A DNA stretch of 14,953 nucleotides from Ferruginibacter sp. (GCA_018882645.1 VERM01000011.1:1-14953), one strand, 5' to 3'. Counted from the first letter of the stretch, positions 7,961 through 14,334 are shown. The notes: a model not told the origin generated them from the letters alone. A program made the numbers and translations.

Positions 7961-7996
7961 GTTGAAAGCATTGAACCAATTGAACCTATTCAACCG
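7961..7996. repeat. Four tandem 9-bp units between convergent genes
   Basis: The stretch reads as 9-bp units: GTTGAAAGC, ATTGAACCA, ATTGAACCT, ATTCAACCG. The middle two differ at one base, and the outer ones are more degenerate. The first and last units also form GTTGAA/TTCAAC inverted arms. It lies in the 100-bp gap between the transporter and amidase stops, where transcripts meet. No T-tract makes it a clear terminator. Confidence 0.5.
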
Positions 7997-8050
7997 ATAG
8001 TTACATCAATAAATGGAATGAAGGGCTTCAATGTACTCTATATTATATTT

Positions 8051-9811
8051 TTATTCTTTTTTTGTTGCCTCTAAAAAATCTTCCACACCCTGCACAATTT
8101 TATCTGCCATATTTTGCTGAAATGATTCATCAAGCATCTTGGCTTCTTCTTCCGGATTGCTTAAAAACAAAGTTTCAATCAATGCGTTGGGGTATTCGGT
8201 CGGACTGTTCAGCATAAAATTGAATGAACCATTGTTGCCATATTCATCAAGTCCCAGTTCAAGCATGCGTTGATAGATAGCCCGGCTCAATGGTCGGAAT
8301 CCTATGTAACGATAAAAAGTACTTGTCCCTTTTGCACGAATGGGATCGGAGGAAGAATTCAGATGAATACTCAGCAGTAAATCAGGCATACTGTCTCTGT
8401 AAAATAAAATTCGTTCTTTATTATCAAAAAATGTTTCTGTTTCTCTTGTCATGATGATTTTAGCTCCTTTTTTTTCAAATACTTTTTTTAATTTTAAAGA
8501 CAAAGCAAGAGCCAATGTTTTTTCTGCAACGCCGGTAGGCCCGCCAGCTCCGGTATTGCTTCCACCGTGACCCGCATCTATTGCGATGGTAAGCCTGGAT
8601 AATGAAAGATCTTTCGATTGTTGTTTGACTTTAATTACGAGAACGTTTCCTTCATAATAAATCTGATGCCCCCAGTGCTGGCGATGTTTTAATGAAATGG
8701 TTATTCTGTAAATATCATCCGACACCTGTTCGTAATGTACCTCTTTAATTTCTTTTACGGAATTCAGCTGATTGATCCAATTGGTATTGTTGGTAGCGCC
8801 AAAAATATCCACAACAATTCTTGATGGTTCTGTCAGCTGAAACGATTGATAGGGCAATCTTCCGGTAAGTCCGATTTTTACATAATCAAACACTGCATCT
8901 CCATAAACCTTCCATTTGTCTGTCAGTACATAAGGAATTAAGGTTCCTTTAGGCATTACCGTTACATGTTCATCCGGAATATAGGCTGTTCGCGTATCCG
9001 TTAGTCTCACTTTATAGTGAGTGCGCACTTTGCCCATAATTTTTAGCGGAATCAAACTGTCTATATAACCGATTTTAGCACCGCCAAGCCGGTCATCACC
9101 AAGTCCATATTCCAAGTGTGCGAGCCTGCCTTTGGTCATCGCCACATTTGAATCGTTTTCATTCATCACTGTAAAAACGGCGGAGGTCATTAACGATTTT
9201 ACATTTCCTGCTTTATCGGTCAATGAAACAGTTATTGAACTATTTCTAAAAGAATCGGTATCGAAAATTTCATATTCTCCTGTATACATTCCGGGCATTT
9301 TATTTGAGGAAGAAATCGGCAGCTCATACAGTGGCCTTCCGTTCACCTCAGCTTTACAGCCAGGATAGGCCTTCATCTTCAATTGAATTTTATCTCCCGG
9401 TAATACTACCAAATCTCCTTCCGGAAAAGTTTTAACATACTCAATACCAAATGATTTGACAGGCTGAACTGGCGGAGGTGGAGTATATTCATAAGAAATC
9501 TTCTTACGAGTATTTTTATTCTTAATAGCGGCTTCAATAGAAAAAAAATTCACTCCTGTTTTTAAAGTAATCTCATGGGCAAATGCTCCTGTTGAATAGA
9601 CTTTTACATCTGCATCATTTATTTTTAATGAACAACCTTTACAGGTGCTTCCTACAATAAATTGTTTTGAAGTTGAAACGGAATTGCTTTCATTCAATGG
9701 CTCAACCAGCTTTATGAAAGGTTTTTCTGTTGATTGAGCAAATAATGTGCAGGTAATAGAAAATAAAAAAAGTGATGCAAGTAAAAGCTTTAAATTGTAT
9801 GTGCGATTCAT
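8051..9811 (-). CDS. Periplasmic N-acetylmuramoyl-L-alanine amidase (Amidase_3)
   Basis: The 586-residue exported zinc amidase cleaves the bond between N-acetylmuramic acid and the stem peptide of peptidoglycan. The signal peptide is residues 1-26 (ending TLFAQ|S). It is followed by an Ig-like domain (about 30-108, with C57/C60), a Pro-rich linker (110-117), a second beta domain (120-215), an SH3-like region (about 225-290), an AMIN-like segment (300-400; RIVVDIFG) and the catalytic domain (406-586). Catalytic residues are intact: H415 in DAGHGG, E430 in GVAEKT and H483 in SIHLNS as zinc ligands, and E546 in ALIETLFLSN as general base. It is much longer than minimal AmiC-type enzymes because of the N-terminal wall-binding-like modules. 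It lies 37 nt downstream of the acyl-CoA dehydrogenase on the same strand and is probably cotranscribed. A role in cell separation or wall turnover is expected of the family. Confidence 0.94.
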   Translation of the reverse strand: MNRTYNLKLLLASLFLFSITCTLFAQSTEKPFIKLVEPLNESNSVSTSKQFIVGSTCKGCSLKINDADVKVYSTGAFAHEITLKTGVNFFSIEAAIKNKNTRKKISYEYTPPPPVQPVKSFGIEYVKTFPEGDLVVLPGDKIQLKMKAYPGCKAEVNGRPLYELPISSSNKMPGMYTGEYEIFDTDSFRNSSITVSLTDKAGNVKSLMTSAVFTVMNENDSNVAMTKGRLAHLEYGLGDDRLGGAKIGYIDSLIPLKIMGKVRTHYKVRLTDTRTAYIPDEHVTVMPKGTLIPYVLTDKWKVYGDAVFDYVKIGLTGRLPYQSFQLTEPSRIVVDIFGATNNTNWINQLNSVKEIKEVHYEQVSDDIYRITISLKHRQHWGHQIYYEGNVLVIKVKQQSKDLSLSRLTIAIDAGHGGSNTGAGGPTGVAEKTLALALSLKLKKVFEKKGAKIIMTRETETFFDNKERILFYRDSMPDLLLSIHLNSSSDPIRAKGTSTFYRYIGFRPLSRAIYQRMLELGLDEYGNNGSFNFMLNSPTEYPNALIETLFLSNPEEEAKMLDESFQQNMADKIVQGVEDFLEATKKE

Positions 9812-9848
9812 ACAATAAAACTATTGGAAATAATTGAATAAATGCAGA

Positions 9849-11630
9849 TTAGAAAAGATACTTATTGTCGGCAATCAGTTTATCCGCTATTCGTCTTCGT
9901 GCTTCCTTGGTATTTATGGGATTGGATTTGGTAAATCTTTTCAACCCCAACAATAACATTCTTTGCTCATCGCCTTCTGCAAAGGCGTTAATGGCATCTT
10001 TCCCGAATTTATGAATGCGGTCTGCCGAGTCATAGAGGAAACAATTAACAATATCCTGCTGAACAGATGCGTTTTGATGATTTTTCAACTTGATCAATCT
10101 GAGCAAAGCGCTTTCCGCATGAAAAGTATGAATAGCCATATCTGCAATATTGATCAATATCTCCTGCTCATGTTGCAGGTTCATCATTAATTTCTGTACA
10201 GCAGCACCTGCTACCAAAAGGATTGCTTTCTTCATATTCGATACCAAAGTAAGTTCTGCTGAATAAGGCTTCTCATCCTGACCACCGAAATCGGGAATGC
10301 TCATGATTTCCTGGGATACTGCTTTGGCTGCTGTCAACAAGTCCAGCTTCCCTTTCATGGCACGTTTAAGAATCATGTCCACAGCGAGCAAACGATTGAT
10401 TTCATTGGTTCCTTCAAAAATGCGGTTGATGCGGCTATCACGATAAGTTCTGCTGATCATGTATTCTTCGCTGAAACCGTTTCCTCCATATATCTGAACA
10501 CCTTCATCAGCGACAAAATCCATCATTTCACTTCCTTCCACTTTCAGTATTGCACATTCAATGGCATATTCCTCCGCCGCGCCGAGCAGGGCTTCTCCAA
10601 AAGATTTTCCATCTTTCAACAATAAAGATTCTTTTGCTGAAATCCATTGAGAGGTTCTGTAAAGAGCGCTCTCGGAAACCCATACACGAATTGCCATTTG
10701 AGCAAGTTTTTGTTTAATGGCTCCGAATTTTGCAATGGGCTGTTTGAATTGTTCTCTTGTATTGGCATAAATAATCGTATCGTTGAGAGAGGATTTTGCG
10801 CCGCCTAAAACAGCTGCGCATAATTTTAGACGGCCAATATTAAGAATATTAAAAGCAATGATATGTCCCCGGCCAATCTCTCCCAGTACATTTTCTACAG
10901 GCACTTTGCAATCTTCAAAAAACAACTGTACCGTTGAGGATCCCTTTATGCCCATTTTCAATTCTTCAGATCCCTGTGTAAAACCGGACATTCCCCGTTC
11001 AACAATGAATGCGGTAAATTTTTCGCCATCAATTTTGGCAAATACAGTATATATGTCAGCAAAACCACCGTTGGTAATCCAGCATTTTTGTCCATTCAGG
11101 ATATAATGTTTGCCATCCGGAGAAAGCGTTGCGGTAGTTTTGGCTGCCAGCGCATCACTGCCACTATTCGGCTCCGTTAGTCCATATGCTCCTTTCCATT
11201 TGCCGGAAATCAAATTCGGTATATACTTTTGTTTCTGCTCAGCAGTGCCAAAATATAGTATGGGTAAGGTTCCTATTCCTGTATGTGCAGCTACCGCTAC
11301 GCTGAATGAATGTCCGCCGCCCAGCCCTTCATTGATCAGGGTGGATGTAATGAAGTCTTTTCCCAACCCGCCATAGGACTCGGGTATTGACGCACCAAGG
11401 AGCCCCTGCTCACCCGCTTTTTCGATGAGCGTGGACATTAAGCCTGATTCCAATTTGTCTATACGATCAATCAAGGGGATGACCTCCGTTTCTACAAAAT
11501 CAGTACACATGGCCTTGGCCATCTGTTGTTCTTCATTGAAATCTTCCGGAGTAAAAGTGTCGTTTGGTTGACTCTCACGAATGAGCCACTCCGCGCCCTG
11601 AATTAAATGTTGTTCTGTTTGCATGGCCAT
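9849..11630 (-). CDS. Acyl-CoA dehydrogenase, long form
   Basis: The 593-residue cytosolic FAD enzyme catalyses the first step of fatty-acid beta-oxidation, making trans-2-enoyl-CoA and passing electrons to electron-transfer flavoprotein. The N-terminal helical domain spans about 30-145. The beta domain shows YGLTEPNSGSDA (149-160) and NGQKCWITNGG (179-189). The C-terminal domain carries IYGGNGFSEEYMISRTYRDSR (380-400) and the FEGTNE signature, in which E406 is the likely catalytic base. An extra helical region (about 430-593) makes it as long as VLCAD/ACAD9-type enzymes and is common in Bacteroidota homologues. The ATG at 11630 could be replaced by the ATG two codons later (11624). It is divergent from the glycosyltransferase gene with a promoter region of about 80 bp between them, and leads into the amidase gene. 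Chain-length preference is unknown. Confidence 0.94.
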   Translation of the reverse strand: MAMQTEQHLIQGAEWLIRESQPNDTFTPEDFNEEQQMAKAMCTDFVETEVIPLIDRIDKLESGLMSTLIEKAGEQGLLGASIPESYGGLGKDFITSTLINEGLGGGHSFSVAVAAHTGIGTLPILYFGTAEQKQKYIPNLISGKWKGAYGLTEPNSGSDALAAKTTATLSPDGKHYILNGQKCWITNGGFADIYTVFAKIDGEKFTAFIVERGMSGFTQGSEELKMGIKGSSTVQLFFEDCKVPVENVLGEIGRGHIIAFNILNIGRLKLCAAVLGGAKSSLNDTIIYANTREQFKQPIAKFGAIKQKLAQMAIRVWVSESALYRTSQWISAKESLLLKDGKSFGEALLGAAEEYAIECAILKVEGSEMMDFVADEGVQIYGGNGFSEEYMISRTYRDSRINRIFEGTNEINRLLAVDMILKRAMKGKLDLLTAAKAVSQEIMSIPDFGGQDEKPYSAELTLVSNMKKAILLVAGAAVQKLMMNLQHEQEILINIADMAIHTFHAESALLRLIKLKNHQNASVQQDIVNCFLYDSADRIHKFGKDAINAFAEGDEQRMLLLGLKRFTKSNPINTKEARRRIADKLIADNKYLF

Positions 11631-11655
11631 CGTTGTTATTTTCTTTGAAGCAACA

Positions 11656-11684
11656 TAAATTTATACATTTGATTCGTTATCAAA
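11656..11684 (-). promoter_or_regulatory. Candidate promoter of the dehydrogenase/amidase unit
   Basis: Read on the minus strand, TTTG (complement of 11681-11684) is followed after 17 nt by TAAATTTA (complement of 11656-11663), one mismatch from TAnnTTTG. The predicted start lies about 20 nt before the ATG at 11630. The -33 box overlaps the left arm of the 11677-11700 inverted repeat. Confidence 0.4.
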
Positions 11685-11696
11685 AAATTAACTTTG
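11668..11696 (+). promoter_or_regulatory. Candidate promoter of the glycosyltransferase gene
   Basis: TTTG at 11668-11671 and a perfect -7 box TAACTTTG at 11689-11696 are spaced by 17 nt. The expected start point is only about 5-8 nt before the ATG at 11708, giving an almost leaderless mRNA. This rules against the longer frame starting at 11633, which would begin upstream of the promoter. Confidence 0.6.
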
Positions 11697-11700
11697 ATAA
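11677..11700. repeat. 8-bp inverted repeat over divergent promoters
   Basis: TTATCAAA (11677-11684) and TTTGATAA (11693-11700) are exact reverse complements separated by 8 nt. The right arm overlaps the plus-strand -7 box and the left arm overlaps the minus-strand -33 box, the geometry expected of an operator controlling both directions. No regulator is assigned. Confidence 0.55.
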
Positions 11701-11707
11701 AAGGTAT

Positions 11708-12853
11708 ATGATCATTATCACAACCATACTTTCTTTATTGTTTATTGGCTATACATCATTGCTACTGTACTACCGCTCCTCGTGGAAATCCATCCCGATT
11801 CCTCCTGCAGCGGACACGGAAAATGTAATAGCAGCTGTATTTATAAGCGTGATCATTCCTGCCAGAAATGAAGAGAAAAACATCCTCGCTCTGCTTGAAT
11901 CGCTGAAACAACAAACCTATCCCCGGTTTATGTTTGAAGTGATTGTGATTGATGATCATTCTACTGATGCTACAGCTTCGGTAGTACAACATTCAGGAAT
12001 AGAAAACGTTCGACTTATTCGTCTCAAAGATGCTGTGGACAACGCGAGTCTTAATTCATATAAAAAAAGGGCTTTAGAAACTGCGATAACTTCAAGCAAG
12101 GGAGAGCTGATTGTTACCACTGATGCCGATTGCATCGTTCCTCCCAAATGGTTGCAAACAATTGCCGAAAGATTTACTGAAAACAATGCTGCAATGATGG
12201 TGATGCCGGTAGTGATTAATTATCAGAAACGATTTATAGAAATATTTCAGGCGCTCGACTTTATGACATTGCAAGGCATTACGGGTGCCGGCGTGTACAA
12301 AAAGATACATGGCATGTGTAATGGGGCCAATCTGGCTTACACAAAAACAGCTTTTAATGAGGCAGACGGATTTAAAGGAATAGATCATATTGCCAGCGGA
12401 GATGACATGTTGCTTATGCAAAAGATGACAAAACAGCAAAAGACAATCATCTATATCAAATCAGAGGATGTAATTGTTGGAACCAATGCCGTAATTTCTA
12501 TAAAAGAATTCTTTCAGCAACGCATCAGATGGGCGAGTAAAGCAGATAAATATGAAGACAAAACGCTGTTTCCCGTATTGTTGACGGTATATCTGTTTAA
12601 TCTTAGCTTACTTGCCGGAGGGGTTGCCGGTATTATTATCGGGGGATATTTCGCATTTTTTATCTGTGGTATATTAATATTAAAAATACTGGCGGAGTTA
12701 TATTTTCTTTATCCCGTTTCGGAATTTTTTAAAATGAAAAAACTGCTGTGGTATTTTCCGTTGATGCAACCCTTTCATATTGTTTACACCGTAATTGCCG
12801 GGTGGCTTGGAAAATTTGGAAGTTACAGCTGGAAGGAGAGGAAAGTAAAATAG
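11708..12853 (+). CDS. Membrane-anchored family 2 glycosyltransferase
   Basis: The 381-residue enzyme is predicted to transfer a sugar from a nucleotide-sugar donor to a lipid or polysaccharide acceptor at the inner membrane. It has an N-terminal TM anchor (about 1-21). The GT-A domain begins at SVIIPARNEE (47-56), with IDDHSTDAT (81-89), the DxD metal site DAD (139-141), SGDDML (230-235, base-carrying region) and QQRIRW (270-275), the motif typical of processive or polysaccharide GT2 enzymes. Three hydrophobic segments close the protein (about 289-313, 316-334, 346-366). I start at ATG 11708, not at the in-frame ATG 11633, because the TM segment begins there and a good promoter lies between the two. 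It converges on the Lrp gene, with 25 nt between the stops. Donor and acceptor are unknown. Confidence 0.9.
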   Translation: MIIITTILSLLFIGYTSLLLYYRSSWKSIPIPPAADTENVIAAVFISVIIPARNEEKNILALLESLKQQTYPRFMFEVIVIDDHSTDATASVVQHSGIENVRLIRLKDAVDNASLNSYKKRALETAITSSKGELIVTTDADCIVPPKWLQTIAERFTENNAAMMVMPVVINYQKRFIEIFQALDFMTLQGITGAGVYKKIHGMCNGANLAYTKTAFNEADGFKGIDHIASGDDMLLMQKMTKQQKTIIYIKSEDVIVGTNAVISIKEFFQQRIRWASKADKYEDKTLFPVLLTVYLFNLSLLAGGVAGIIIGGYFAFFICGILILKILAELYFLYPVSEFFKMKKLLWYFPLMQPFHIVYTVIAGWLGKFGSYSWKERKVK

Positions 12854-12878
12854 TTTATTACAGAAAAAATTTCCTCCT

Positions 12879-13346
12879 TTAATCTGTCACCTGAACATTT
12901 CTTACAAAGCCTTCCTCTAAAGAAATGAAGGTCTCTGTTCTTTCAATACCTTTTATTTTTTGCAGTTCATCGTGTAAAACATTTCTAAGTTGCGTGATGT
13001 CTTTACAAACGATTTCGATGAACATGCTATAGTTACCGGTGATGTAATTGAGACGAACGATTTCCGGAATTTTCATAAGTTCTTTAGCTACGGTATCATA
13101 TAGTGAACTTTTTTCGAGGTAGATTCCGACAAATGCAGTGATATCATAGCCTAATAATTTGAGATCAACATTTAATCGAGTTCCTCTTACAATTTTGAAC
13201 TCCTGTAATTTCTTGATACGGACATGTATAGTGCCGCCACTGACGAAAAGTTTTTTGCCCAGTTCGGCGTAAGATATTTCTGCATTGTGCATCATGGCGT
13301 CGATGATTTGCAAATCTAGTTTGTCAAGATTCAATTTTGAGGGCAT
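12879..13346 (-). CDS. Lrp/AsnC family transcriptional regulator
   Basis: The 155-residue DNA-binding protein has the normal family length. It has an N-terminal AsnC-type winged HTH (about 5-60; LDLQIIDAMMHNAEISYAEL, then the recognition helix in VSGGTIHVRIKKLQEFKIV) and a C-terminal RAM/effector domain (about 65-145; YDITAFVGIYLE, YITGNYSMFIEI). Members assemble as dimers to octamers, respond to amino acids and often repress their own gene. The GNYS segment falls where the amino-acid-binding loop usually has a TGxYD-like pattern. A perfect 9-bp inverted repeat lies 9 bp upstream of its start and is a natural candidate for autoregulation. It faces the glycosyltransferase gene tail to tail and is otherwise isolated from metabolic targets. 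Confidence 0.94.
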   Translation of the reverse strand: MPSKLNLDKLDLQIIDAMMHNAEISYAELGKKLFVSGGTIHVRIKKLQEFKIVRGTRLNVDLKLLGYDITAFVGIYLEKSSLYDTVAKELMKIPEIVRLNYITGNYSMFIEIVCKDITQLRNVLHDELQKIKGIERTETFISLEEGFVRNVQVTD

Positions 13347-13354
13347 TTTAAAGA

Positions 13355-13381
13355 CTAATTTTAGTTATTTTTTAAAATTAG
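13355..13381. repeat. 9-bp inverted repeat upstream of the Lrp/AsnC gene, putative operator
   Basis: CTAATTTTA (13355-13363) and TAAAATTAG (13373-13381) are exact reverse complements with a 9-nt spacer. The pair lies 9-35 bp upstream of the regulator's start codon, where an autorepressor would block transcription or initiation. The AT-rich palindromic form suits Lrp-type proteins. Confidence 0.5.
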
Positions 13382-13454
13382 ATAAAAATTATTGAATGAT
13401 ATCTATAATTTTAAATTTTTCGTTGAAATATTTTTAAATAGCATTGGGTTTTAT

Positions 13455-13462
13455 TAATTTTG
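13455..13462 (+). promoter_or_regulatory. -7 box upstream of the tRNA-like gene
   Basis: TAATTTTG matches TAnnTTTG exactly, 43 nt before the predicted 5' end of the tRNA-like RNA. A TTG -33 element at proper spacing is not evident. The palindrome TTGTTATAACAA (13460-13471) overlaps its end. Confidence 0.4.
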
Positions 13463-13480
13463 TTATAACAAGTATCTTAA

Positions 13481-13499
13481 CCGATAGTTCATTTATCGG
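13481..13499 (+). other. Leader hairpin before the tRNA-like RNA
   Basis: CCGATA (13481-13486) pairs with TATCGG (13494-13499) around a 7-nt loop, ending 6 nt before the acceptor stem. It would lie in the 5' leader removed by RNase P if the downstream RNA is processed as a tRNA. Confidence 0.4.
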
Positions 13500-13505
13500 A
13501 AATAA

Positions 13506-13677
13506 TGTGGGGTGATGAAATTTTTGGCAGACATGCCCTCTTGTCTCGGGGGTGGGGGTCACAGGATAAATATAGCATAGAGCCGCTTTTGCAGCAATGC
13601 AATTGCGACCAGGGTCGACCACTCAACTTTGTGCTACAACTAACTGCCCCGTGGAGGTTCGAGCCCTCCCCCTACAG
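13506..13677 (+). tRNA. tRNA-like RNA, Leu-type cloverleaf with ~100-nt variable region, GUC anticodon loop
   Basis: All cloverleaf parts can be read. The acceptor stem TGTGGGG (13506-13512) pairs over 7 bp with CCCTACA (13670-13676), with one G-U pair. U8/G9 are followed by a D stem ATG/CAT (13515-13517, 13532-13534) with GG at 13526-13527 in the loop. The anticodon stem is CCCTC/GGGGG (13536-13540, 13548-13552) around TTGTCTC. The T arm is GGAGG-TTCGAGC-CCTCC (13653-13669), matching the B-box consensus. The D arm resembles tRNA-Leu (TGrTGrAATT..GGyAGACAyGC), and a GT precedes the T arm as in Leu/Ser tRNAs. The variable region spans 100 nt (13553-13652). Oddities: anticodon-loop triplet GUC (Asp), a pyrimidine at position 37, discriminator G rather than Leu A, and U1-A72. 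No CCA is encoded. An intrinsic terminator follows at once. It may be a diverged functional tRNA, a tRNA-derived non-coding RNA, or a relic; I favour an expressed structured RNA. Confidence 0.65.
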
Positions 13678-13683
13678 CGTTAT

Positions 13684-13735
13684 AAAGCTCATAATTAATT
13701 TTTTAAAAAATTGGTTATGGGCTTTTTTGTTTTTG
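13684..13735 (+). terminator. Strong intrinsic terminator of the tRNA-like gene
   Basis: Positions 13684-13702 pair with 13707-13725 over 19 consecutive pairs (three G-U) around a TTAA loop. The stem runs into T6 (13723-13728), then G and T5. It begins 6 nt after the discriminator base, as expected for a stand-alone RNA gene. Confidence 0.85.
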
Positions 13736-13743
13736 GTGGGTTA

Positions 13744-13833
13744 TGCCGCCGCCTTGTGTTTTCCACCTCACCTCCGACCCCTCTCTCCCAAGTGAGAGGG
13801 GAGAAATGCCGCATTGTGTTCTCACAAACGGCG
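13744..13833. repeat. REP-like element: hairpin flanked by a direct repeat
   Basis: CCCCTCTC (13778-13785) and GAGAGGGG (13794-13801) form an 8-bp hairpin with an 8-nt loop. It is flanked by two related copies of TGCCGC..TTGTGTTyTC (13744-13763 and 13807-13823). The right copy extends into its own interrupted hairpin, GCCG..TTGTG-TTCT-CACAA..CGGC (13808-13832). The arrangement resembles dispersed intergenic palindromic elements; other genomic copies cannot be seen here. Confidence 0.45.
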
Positions 13834-13894
13834 CAATGGGGGAACAAAAAGACAATCCTCCGAACTTTATAAAAATGGTATTAAACCGTAAATT

Positions 13895-13930
13895 ACAAGG
13901 GCATTAATAAAAACATTAATTTGCCTTTGT
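13895..13930. repeat. Imperfect hairpin preceding a long palindrome
   Basis: ACAAGGGC (13895-13902) pairs with GCCTTTGT (13923-13930) with one G-U. ATTAAT (13903-13908) pairs with ATTAAT (13915-13920) inside it, with a 2-nt bulge and an AAAAAC loop. It lies 9 nt before the 24-bp palindrome, a two-hairpin layout like REP pairs or short IS200/IS605-type ends. Confidence 0.4.
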
Positions 13931-13939
13931 TAAATAAAG

Positions 13940-13963
13940 AGCCCACGGTTTAAACCGTGGGCT
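13940..13963. repeat. Perfect 24-bp palindrome, REP/RAYT-like
   Basis: The left half AGCCCACGGTTT is followed directly by its exact reverse complement AAACCGTGGGCT. Palindromes with this CCACGGTTTAAACCGTGG core are, as far as I recall, dispersed in Bacteroidota genomes and associated with REP-associated tyrosine transposases. No transposase gene lies in the window. Confidence 0.6.
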
Positions 13964-14271
13964 AACAATGACCTATATTAAAAATCCATTTGGCAAATTG
14001 AATAATATTAAAAACACAAAAATAGCTGGATAGGCGAAATGAAAACGAAAGGAGTTGCGGGAATATGGGAGTTAGGTGCAACCCTATTTGACGACACAAC
14101 AACATTGAAACGAACAGAAATCGACAGACAATATGCCAACGCTTCGCAAAATAAAAAGAGCTGCAAGCCAACGCAAAAGCCGACACAAATTGCAGCACAT
14201 TTTATTTTGCCCAACGCACCTAAGCCCACCCACCACCCGACTTTGGGACAGGTGACAACTTGAAGGGCATT
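13964..14271. other. Intergenic stretch without a convincing gene
   Basis: A 74-codon frame from ATG 14039 to 14263 exists, but its Thr/Lys/Gln/Pro-rich composition shows no domain and the DNA carries repeated words: GCCAACGC at 14135-14142 and 14167-14174, and GCCCAACGC at 14209-14217. I regard it as non-coding, repeat-derived spacer between the palindromes and the methylase promoter. A small unknown gene cannot be excluded. Confidence 0.5.
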
Positions 14272-14305
14272 TTTGACAGGAAAGCGGATTAATAAACTAA
14301 CTTTA
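14272..14305 (+). promoter_or_regulatory. Candidate promoter of the methyltransferase gene
   Basis: TTTG at 14272-14275 and TAACTTTA at 14298-14305 are 22 nt apart, the same spacing and one-mismatch -7 box as proposed for the kinase promoter. The predicted start is about 25 nt before ATG 14335, suggesting that the methylase begins its own transcript. Confidence 0.45.
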
Positions 14306-14334
14306 CAGACTTAAAAATTGGAATAAAAGACGAA

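Noticed and set aside
11633..11707. 25-residue N-terminal extension of the glycosyltransferase
   Set aside because: It would begin upstream of the best promoter and before the TM anchor; the extension lacks family similarity.
12854..12878. Bidirectional terminator between the glycosyltransferase and Lrp genes
   Set aside because: Only a 5-bp ACAGA/TCTGT pairing with a long loop is possible; too weak to call.
13506..13677. Interpretation as tmRNA (ssrA)
   Set aside because: tmRNA is about 350-400 nt, lacks a D stem and anticodon arm, and starts with a GGGG-type end; none of these fits.
13653..13677. Attachment-site duplication at the 3' end of the tRNA-like gene
   Set aside because: I found no second copy of the T-arm/acceptor sequence downstream within the window, so no att boundary can be stated.
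14039..14263. 74-codon hypothetical gene
   Set aside because: It overlaps repeated words, has biased composition and no promoter or domain; kept only as spacer description.
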